Source: Phocaeicola_A sp964444735 (GTDB lineage: Bacteria > Bacteroidota > Bacteroidia > Bacteroidales > Bacteroidaceae). From it: 12,437 nt of DNA. Below, in pieces: positions 8,255 to 12,437 of the stretch. Numbering within the stretch: the first letter of the stretch is position 1; the number at the start of each line of letters is the position of its first letter. The notes beneath the pieces are model-generated. The model did no database searches and was not told the origin of the DNA. It was given only the letters and a program-made list of their open reading frames with translations. A program made the translations under genes and the position numbers. The DNA is taken from the NCBI GenBank assembly GCA_964444735.1, contig CAYUIJ010000070.1, forward strand, positions 1 through 12,437, given 5' to 3'.

Positions 8255-10260
8255 GCTTTTAATCCCCCTACAATCCTTTCAAGTTGACCATCTGTTTCTT
8301 CTTCTATTAGCTTTAATTCCTGTATTATCTCGTCCATCGTACGCATCTTTGGTGCACGATAAAAATACTTTAAGAATGATAATTCATAACCAATTTTCAT
8401 AGATTTCAAATCAAACCATGCATCTTTAGCATATGGATGAACTTCGTTTTCCAAATATGAATCAATACCACCGGCATACGATATGGGAACTTGCTCTGTC
8501 TCCCTCAACTCTGGATCGGGTTCATCAGCAATAGGACACGCTGTTGGGTCTTTCTCTGTGATAAACGGACGTATTTTCTTAAGCACAGAAGTTTTCAAGT
8601 TTGTTGCCTTTGCAAATACTACCCAATCATCAAGTGGTGTTTCGACCGGGACTGAATTAAGGGCTTTCCGTACAGACTCTAAATCCGCTGCTTTCTTGAA
8701 AATATTAGCAGGAATTTCTCTATCAGGATATACCCGCAGCCGCAAAGGCCGTTCCACAATAATAGACCAATATGCAAAATCCTCATTTCTGAAAATCTTG
8801 CTAACATCGCTTTCTTCCATTTTCAAAAAAATACGGAGTATTTCATTGCGAAGTTTTGCTGTAAGCTCGCAGTTCTTATTGCCCATATTTTTTCGTAACG
8901 GTGATTTCATTTCCGTCGCATCAATCAGCTGAATTTTCCCTTTACGGCGTTCTTCCTTTCTATTAGAGAGAATCCAAATATAAGTACCAATACCTGTGTT
9001 ATAGAACATATTCTCCGGCAAAGCGATAATTGCCTCTACAAGGTCATTTTCAATTAGATAACGGCGTGCATTGCTCTCACCGCTTCCGGCATCCCCGGTA
9101 AAAATGGAGGAGCCATTATGTACCTCAGCAATACGGCTTCCAAGTTCCGTATCCTTCTTCATTTTTGCTACATTATTCAAGAGGAACAGAAGTTGTCCGT
9201 CACTCGTGCGCGGGATCATCGGCATGACATCTCCGCTTTCCAGATAGGTGTTGAAGCGCGTATCGAGAATTTCCTTCTTGCCGCCCATCTTCTCGGCATC
9301 TGTCTTCCAGCTTTTCCCATAAGGTGGATTCGAGAGCATGAAGTCAAACTGGCGAGATGCATGCTGATCGTCGGAGAGCGTAGAGCCATACATGATATGT
9401 TCAGCTTCCTCACCGTCGCCTTTTAACAGCATATCCGCAGTACAAATCGCATAGGTTTCCGGATTGATTTCCTGTCCGAACAAATGGATAGCGACTTCCT
9501 TGCCGCGCCTTTTAGCCAGCGTTAAAAGTCTGTCCTGAGCAACCGTGAGCATACCGCCTGTGCCACAGGCTCCATCATAACAGGAATACGAAGCGTCTTT
9601 AATCTTGTCAGCAATCGGTATAAACACCAAGTCTGCCATGAGTTCTACAACATCACGCGGCGTCCAGTGTTCTCCTGCCTCTTCATTGTTTTCTTCATTA
9701 AATCTGCGAATCAGTTCTTCAAAAATAGTGCCCATGCCGTGGTTATCAAGGCCGGGATGTTTAAGAATAGTCTTTGCATCATCCTTATAAACCGAGTTCG
9801 GACTCAGATTGATGTCCGATGAAGTAAACTTCTCGATAACCGCACCTAGAATATCCGCATCCACCATTGTGTCAATCTGGTTACGAAATTTAAATTTATC
9901 CAGTATCAACTGGACATTAGGTGAAAAGCCGTCAAGGTAGGCAATGAAATCTGCTTTTAGCGTTTGTGCCTTGGCTCGGCTCGTCAAATCTTTCAAAAGG
10001 AAGGGAGACGCATTACAAAAAGCCTGTCCTGCAGCATTGCACAGCGCAGGCCACTGGTTATCAATCTTCGCGGCATCCAGTTTCTTTTTCATTGCCAATA
10101 CTTCTAACTTTGTTTCCTCAAGCATGGCATCCAAACGGCGAATGACTGTCATCGGAAGGATAACGTCGCGATATTTCCCACGCACATATACATCGCGCAG
10201 GCAATCGTCTGCAATCCCCCAAATAAAACTTACTATCTGATTGTGAACCTGATTGTCCAT
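8251..10260 (-). CDS. hsdM: Type I modification methylase HsdM (N6-adenine)
   Basis: A 669-residue methyltransferase that transfers a methyl group from S-adenosylmethionine to adenine N6 in the HsdS target; it is also needed for restriction. The N-terminal HsdM_N helical domain spans about 1-165. Then come E-H-W-T-P-R-D-V-V (197-205), SAM-binding motif I D-G-A-C-G-T-G-G-M (229-237), F-G-Q-E-I-N-P-E-T (261-269) and catalytic N-P-P-Y (311-314, in F-M-L-S-N-P-P-Y-G). This is typical of gamma-class adenine methylases. A C-terminal extension beyond about 480 presumably contacts HsdS. The ATG at 10258-10260 has GGAGGG 7 nt upstream. The stop overlaps the hsdS start. It lies 82 nt downstream of the small helix-turn-helix gene. 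No missing residues are seen. Confidence 0.96.
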   Translation of the reverse strand: MDNQVHNQIVSFIWGIADDCLRDVYVRGKYRDVILPMTVIRRLDAMLEETKLEVLAMKKKLDAAKIDNQWPALCNAAGQAFCNASPFLLKDLTSRAKAQTLKADFIAYLDGFSPNVQLILDKFKFRNQIDTMVDADILGAVIEKFTSSDINLSPNSVYKDDAKTILKHPGLDNHGMGTIFEELIRRFNEENNEEAGEHWTPRDVVELMADLVFIPIADKIKDASYSCYDGACGTGGMLTVAQDRLLTLAKRRGKEVAIHLFGQEINPETYAICTADMLLKGDGEEAEHIMYGSTLSDDQHASRQFDFMLSNPPYGKSWKTDAEKMGGKKEILDTRFNTYLESGDVMPMIPRTSDGQLLFLLNNVAKMKKDTELGSRIAEVHNGSSIFTGDAGSGESNARRYLIENDLVEAIIALPENMFYNTGIGTYIWILSNRKEERRKGKIQLIDATEMKSPLRKNMGNKNCELTAKLRNEILRIFLKMEESDVSKIFRNEDFAYWSIIVERPLRLRVYPDREIPANIFKKAADLESVRKALNSVPVETPLDDWVVFAKATNLKTSVLKKIRPFITEKDPTACPIADEPDPELRETEQVPISYAGGIDSYLENEVHPYAKDAWFDLKSMKIGYELSFLKYFYRAPKMRTMDEIIQELKLIEEETDGQLERIVGGLKA

Positions 10261-10342
10261 GAATTATCCCTCCGCTTGCTCATGGCATAGTTTGCCACTC
10301 TATATTTTCATTCTATAAAATATTCCGTCCTGAAAAACGGAC

Positions 10343-10567
10343 TTAGTCATTATTCTGTTCATCTTTTTCTGACGCATTATCATCAGAGGCACCGCCGGAA
10401 CGAATCCAATCATCGACCTCTGAGAGTTTAAATTTCCATAATTTCCCCACTTTATATGCGGGCATATTTCTTTTAGCGATCCACTGCAAAATGGTTTCTC
10501 TGCCTACACCAAGATATGCTTGTACTTCTTTTAATGTTGACCATTTTTCAATGTTCTCGTTACCCAA
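10343..10567 (-). CDS. Excisionase-type helix-turn-helix DNA-binding protein
   Basis: A 74-residue protein with a MerR-like winged helix of the excisionase/HTH_17 type. Residues 10-56 read as W-S-T-L-K-E-V-Q-A-Y-L-G followed by V-G-R-E-T-I-L-Q-W-I, a K-R-N-M-P-A-Y-K-V-G-K wing and L-S-E-V-D-D-W-I. A short acidic, polar tail (60-74) follows. Such proteins bind DNA as small regulators or as excisionases; here no integrase is adjacent and the gene sits directly before hsdM, so local regulation of the restriction genes is a reasonable inference, not shown. The start is a TTG (10565-10567) with GGAGG 8 nt upstream (10576-10580 on the plus strand as CCTCC). That GGAGG lies inside the last codons of the upstream gene, whose stop is only 1 nt from the TTG, so the two are coupled. 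Confidence 0.85.
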   Translation of the reverse strand: MGNENIEKWSTLKEVQAYLGVGRETILQWIAKRNMPAYKVGKLWKFKLSEVDDWIRSGGASDDNASEKDEQNND

Positions 10568-10568
10568 T

Positions 10569-11408
10569 TTATTTACCTCCAGACCTTTTGAACGATTTAT
10601 TTTCTACTCTAATTGTTACACTAAGCGATTCGGTATGATCTGGGAAGCAGTCCCTTCCTTCCGAATCAACTATCATCCATGCGCTGACAAAGTCATCCTC
10701 GACACCACGGGCATCAAACTCAACTGTAATCGAAACTCTGCTATTAGGATTTGTATCTGGAATATCAATACTTTCTTTAATCGCATATGGCGTGATATCA
10801 TCCTTATTGACACAAATCAATTTGCGGCCTGTCCATTTTACCTTGCCAGAATTCATAATCTTCCAAGTATGTGAAAAACATTCATAGAAGTCAGCACTAT
10901 GCTCCCGTTCGGAGGGCACATTTTCTACCCAGAAAGCATCTCCATCATATAGCGGTTGATATGGTGACCAGCCTTCTTCGACCTGTTCTGTCATATATTT
11001 CTGGTAATTTGCAACCACAATTTCCAAATTGCTGTCTGGCTCATGAATAATAATTTGAAGTTGGTCTGCTAACGCCCTAGACAAGGGCTTCAAATCAATC
11101 TCTGCATCCGTTGGAATCGTGAAGTAATTCATCACGTTTCTGACGGATTCTTTTTTTATATGCTCCGATAAGTATTTTGCAAGGTCAGTCGTGTTTATCG
11201 GATTAGGAAAAGAGTTTCTGTGTTTTTTAGATAATGGTTTGCTACCATTAAACAATTTCGCTCCGTAGTTCGATGCACTGTAGGCACTTTTCTTTGCAAA
11301 AGCATAACTGCTTCCTGCGGCTTTAAATACATCAACAACAAACGAGTCCTGATTTGCCACCCCTTCGATGGAATCATATATTCCCTTGCAATAGTAGGCG
11401 AAATCTAT
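10569..11408 (-). CDS. Protein with C-terminal NBR1-type Ig-like domain
   Basis: A predicted protein of about 279 residues. Residues 157-269 look like the Ig-like domain named after eukaryotic NBR1 (N_BRCA1_IG, PF16158): A-F-W-V-E-N (158-163), H-T-W-K-I-M-N-S-G-K-V-K-W (180-192) and V-S-A-W-M-I-V-D-S-E-G (241-251), matching the family pattern of W-x-N-x-G-x-x-x-W and W-x-x-x-D-x-x-G. Residues 1-155 are helical-looking and unrecognised. There is no signal peptide or membrane segment in this version. The start is unclear: the best Shine-Dalgarno (AAAGGGGTGAT, ending near 11413) points to an ATA at 11406-11408 followed by D-F-A-Y-Y. An in-frame GTG at 11415-11417 lies inside that Shine-Dalgarno. 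The frame stays open upstream to an ATG at 11649-11651, but that lies above the promoter. It heads the operon; function unknown. Confidence 0.7.
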   Translation of the reverse strand: MDFAYYCKGIYDSIEGVANQDSFVVDVFKAAGSSYAFAKKSAYSASNYGAKLFNGSKPLSKKHRNSFPNPINTTDLAKYLSEHIKKESVRNVMNYFTIPTDAEIDLKPLSRALADQLQIIIHEPDSNLEIVVANYQKYMTEQVEEGWSPYQPLYDGDAFWVENVPSEREHSADFYECFSHTWKIMNSGKVKWTGRKLICVNKDDITPYAIKESIDIPDTNPNSRVSITVEFDARGVEDDFVSAWMIVDSEGRDCFPDHTESLSVTIRVENKSFKRSGGK

Positions 11409-11559
11409 GCAAATCACCCCTTTCAGAAAAAGTCCTATCCAAAGTCCAGAAAGTCCTTTGTCCACAGTCCTTACTCTTATAGGAAGTCCTTTTTTATTTC
11501 GGTATCTTATTAGTGGATGGCGAAAAAGAGGAAGAGAAAGCTGCCGGATACGTAATTTA
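11409..11559 (-). promoter_or_regulatory. Leader of the defence operon with five GGACT repeats
   Basis: This is the inferred untranslated leader, about 150 nt from the predicted transcript start to the first gene. It contains five same-direction copies of GGACT, seen on the plus strand as AGTCC at 11431-11435, 11443-11447, 11452-11456, 11466-11470 and 11485-11489. Spacings are uneven (12, 9, 14 and 19 nt between starts). Two copies sit in a weak hairpin, CAAAG pairing with CTTTG over 11442-11460. The leader ends in the AAAGGGGTGAT ribosome binding site at about 11413-11423. Confidence 0.5.
11431..11489 (-). repeat. Five GGACT direct repeats
   Basis: Five copies of GGACT (minus strand) in 59 nt, most of them preceded by A-rich or G-rich bases to give A-G-G-A-C-T. 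Irregular spacing argues against a simple tandem duplication and for a cluster of protein or RNA binding sites. The sequence lies downstream of the promoter, in the transcribed leader. Confidence 0.6.
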
Positions 11560-11565
11560 AAATGT

Positions 11566-11594
11566 ATTATATCACATTTCGCCGCAGAAGTCAA
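11566..11594 (-). promoter_or_regulatory. Sigma-A promoter of the defence operon
   Basis: On the minus strand a -35 box TTGACT (11589-11594) is followed after exactly 17 nt by TATAAT (11566-11571). The bases TGA just before TATAAT also give the extended -10 form (TGnTATAAT). This is a near-perfect vegetative promoter. Transcription should start near 11559 and read into the NBR1-Ig gene and the genes beyond. It is the only strong promoter I found for the operon. Confidence 0.8.
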
Positions 11595-11673
11595 TGGATA
11601 TAGGCAATAACATACGCAAACCGACACAAACACACTTTTGCAATTCACCATTCCATATTTACCTCCACCCAGC

Positions 11674-11694
11674 TTGTTCACTGGCCATGAACAA
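11674..11694. promoter_or_regulatory. 21-bp dyad site, candidate operator
   Basis: TTGTTCA (11674-11680) and TGAACAA (11688-11694) are perfect inverted repeats around a 7-base centre that includes the palindrome TGGCCA. The site lies between the minus-strand promoter and the plus-strand genes, where a dimeric repressor could sit. No regulator can be assigned. Confidence 0.4.
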
Positions 11695-11740
11695 TCCGGA
11701 GTTGAGCGGTCGGGATCATCAACAGTCTACTATCCGGATT
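11693..11740. repeat. 8-bp inverted repeat flanking 32 nt
   Basis: AATCCGGA (11693-11700) and TCCGGATT (11733-11740) are exact inverted repeats. The left arm overlaps the end of the 21-bp dyad by two bases. It may be a regulatory hairpin in a plus-strand transcript or part of an element junction; nothing in the sequence decides between these. Confidence 0.4.
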
Positions 11741-11772
11741 AGGACGCTGAATCTGACAAGGAGGGACAAGTA

Positions 11773-11967
11773 GTGACAAAACGTGAACGTGATAACTGGA
11801 TCGTTAACATTGAAAACACCGCAGCTGTCATCGAGTCACAGTTGGGTTCAGCAGTAGTTGATTCGGTTTTCAAACGTTATGGCGCACACAGTACTTGGGA
11901 TCTTAACTCAAGCGACCTGCCTGAGGTGTTCAGCGAACTGTATGCCATCGAAGTTGACCTGAGGTAA
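11773..11967 (+). CDS. Small hypothetical protein of conjugative-element type
   Basis: A 64-residue protein starting at GTG (11773), with a strong AAGGAGGGA about 8 nt upstream (from 11758). The sequence (T-K-R-E-R-D-N-W-I at the start, later F-S-E-L-Y-A-I-E-V-D-L-R at the end) is a soluble, probably helical protein without membrane segments or cysteines. I recall similar short proteins in conjugative elements of gut Clostridia, but I know no function. It is on the plus strand, divergent from the defence operon, and begins what looks like element backbone. Its promoter is not evident; the region just upstream has dyads but no well-spaced -35/-10 pair. Confidence 0.65.
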   Translation: MTKRERDNWIVNIENTAAVIESQLGSAVVDSVFKRYGAHSTWDLNSSDLPEVFSELYAIEVDLR

Positions 11968-11975
11968 GCAAAACT

Positions 11976-11989
11976 GTCCTGAGCAGGAC
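11976..11989. repeat. 14-bp dyad GTCCTG/CAGGAC
   Basis: GTCCTG (11976-11981) and CAGGAC (11984-11989) are inverted repeats separated by two bases, just after the stop of the 64-residue gene. Too short a loop for a stable hairpin in RNA, so a DNA-binding site is likelier than a terminator; it may also be chance. Confidence 0.3.
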
Positions 11990-12013
11990 CTTAAACTACT
12001 CACTATCACAAAG

Positions 12014-12109
12014 GTGTTGCTCCGAGTGCACAATAAGGAGCTGTTCGCCACTAATGTGATGGAACAACTGAATATGAAGCCAGCATGCGAACTGCTGGAC
12101 GCAACTTGA
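12014..12109 (+). CDS. Possible very small ORF
   Basis: A frame open from 11963 to a TGA at 12107-12109 encodes a protein-like stretch: L-L-R-V-H-N-K-E-L-F-A-T-N-V-M-E-Q-L-N-M-K-P. Possible starts are GTG (12014), TTG (12017) or ATG (12059); none has a good Shine-Dalgarno, and the frame overlaps nothing else. It may be a short element-backbone gene translated by coupling to the 64-residue gene, or a remnant. About 31 codons from the GTG. Support is the amino-acid make-up only. Confidence 0.3.
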   Translation: MLLRVHNKELFATNVMEQLNMKPACELLDAT

Positions 12110-12224
12110 AGCGGAGATTTTGTTCTCCCGCTACGGGTGGTATTTTTGCGTCCTTTTTCACCGCTGGCACCCATGCGGGTTCTCCGCTTCTCCACACCAA
12201 TCAGCGGTTGTGGGGCTAAGGAGG
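12108..12224 (+). ncRNA. Structured leader before the sigma-like gene, possible attenuator
   Basis: A perfect 10-bp stem can form between GAAGCGGAGA (12108-12117) and TCTCCGCTTC (12181-12190). Inside it CCCGC (12127-12131) pairs with GCGGG (12175-12179), and GGGTG (12135-12139) with CACCC (12168-12172). A second hairpin joins CCACA (12192-12196) to TGTGG (12209-12213). Its loop carries CAGCGGT (12202-12208), the exact complement of ACCGCTG (12160-12166) in the loop of the first structure, so a kissing interaction is possible. An alternative small hairpin CCCG/CGGG (12127-12137) is followed by TTTTT (12143-12147). AAGGAGG (12218-12224) follows. No known RNA family is recognised. Confidence 0.45.
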
Positions 12225-12232
12225 CCCGTATT

Positions 12233-12437
12233 ATGCAAAGCAGAGATAATCAGAGTAAACAAATCTATCTCAAAACAACTCGCAAATGGGTAGAGGTTTC
12301 GGAGGAATATTACCGTGACCACACCCGCTACTATGACGCGTTTCGTAAACGCCACCAATCTCACGGGCAATGTGTCTGTCCAAAAAACAAGTTCTGGCTC
12401 TGTGATGGAGATTGCTACAACTGCGAATTCCGTCGCG
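12233..12437 (+). CDS. Sigma-factor-like conjugative-element protein, N-terminal part
   Basis: The gene starts with ATG at 12233, AAGGAGG ends 8 nt before it, and it runs off the right edge after 68 codons. The product begins M-Q-S-R-D-N-Q, then shows K-W-V-E-V-S-E-E-Y-Y-R and a cysteine-rich block: C-V-C-P-K, then W-L-C-D-G-D-C-Y-N-C-E-F. This spacing of five cysteines suggests a metal-binding knuckle. I recall this N-terminal layout from sigma-70-family-like proteins of conjugative elements in Clostridia, in which a helix-turn-helix region follows; that part is outside the window, so the assignment rests on the N-terminus. It follows a structured leader that may control it. Its presence is the main sign that the defence cluster is cargo on an integrative element. 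Confidence 0.6.
   Translation, partial: MQSRDNQSKQIYLKTTRKWVEVSEEYYRDHTRYYDAFRKRHQSHGQCVCPKNKFWLCDGDCYNCEFRR

Noticed and set aside
11431..11489. CRISPR array or tandem repeat
   Set aside because: Repeats are only five bases with irregular short spacers.
11418..11681. Longer N-terminal form of the NBR1-Ig protein, including a cysteine-rich, hydrophobic start from 11651
   Set aside because: The frame is open and a GGAGG precedes the ATG, but it runs across the near-consensus promoter and repeat-rich leader, and the residues look non-coding.
11702..11733. Promoter for the 64-residue gene (TTGAGC and TACTAT)
   Set aside because: The spacer is 20 nt, too long for a convincing sigma-A promoter.
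11908..12370. Minus-strand frames opposite the element genes
   Set aside because: They overlap better-supported plus-strand genes with strong ribosome binding sites and cover the structured leader.

Overview
The window is a compact anti-phage defence cluster on the minus strand, carried on what looks like an integrative or conjugative element (ICE) of a Gram-positive gut-type Firmicute (Clostridia). The grounds for the host call are: strong AAGGAGG/GGAGG ribosome binding sites before most genes, a TTG start, an extended -10 sigma-A promoter, moderate-to-low GC, and right-edge genes of a kind I recognise from clostridial conjugative elements. I cannot name the species.

Layout, read along minus-strand transcription from right to left. 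A near-consensus promoter (about 11566-11594) drives a leader of about 150 nt carrying five GGACT repeats. Then follow: a protein with a C-terminal NBR1-type Ig-like domain (10569-11408); a small excisionase-type helix-turn-helix protein with a TTG start (10343-10567); a complete type I restriction-modification set, hsdM (8251-10260), hsdS (6887-8254) and hsdR (3828-6884); a Hachiman pair, hamA (DUF1837 nuclease family, 2869-3804) and hamB (Ski2-like helicase, 231-2872); and, at the left edge, the first 32 codons of a gene with an Mrr-type N-terminal domain (1-97). Several junctions are ATGA overlaps or gaps of a few bases, so the block from the NBR1-Ig gene to hamB reads as one operon. The mrr-like gene lies 133 nt beyond hamB and may share the transcript or have its own promoter.

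How the parts work together: HsdM and HsdS methylate host DNA at the HsdS target, and HsdR cuts unmethylated DNA. HamA and HamB form a DNA-damage or DNA-end sensing helicase-nuclease complex. An Mrr-type enzyme would attack modified DNA. Together they cover unmodified, modified and replicating phage DNA. Two lesions stand out. hamB is split by a frameshift near 1010-1033, leaving the C-terminal third in another frame. HamA reads T-x-S where I expect the E-x-K half of its PD-(D/E)XK site. The Hachiman module may therefore be inactive or altered in this copy.

The right end (11690-12437) is on the plus strand and looks like element backbone. It holds a 64-residue hypothetical protein, a possible very small ORF, a structured leader with a possible attenuator and kissing loop, and the start of a cysteine-rich protein resembling the sigma-factor-like proteins of clostridial conjugative elements. 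The region between the divergent units (11595-11772) holds two dyad-symmetric sites. I found no tRNA, rRNA, insertion sequence or CRISPR array.
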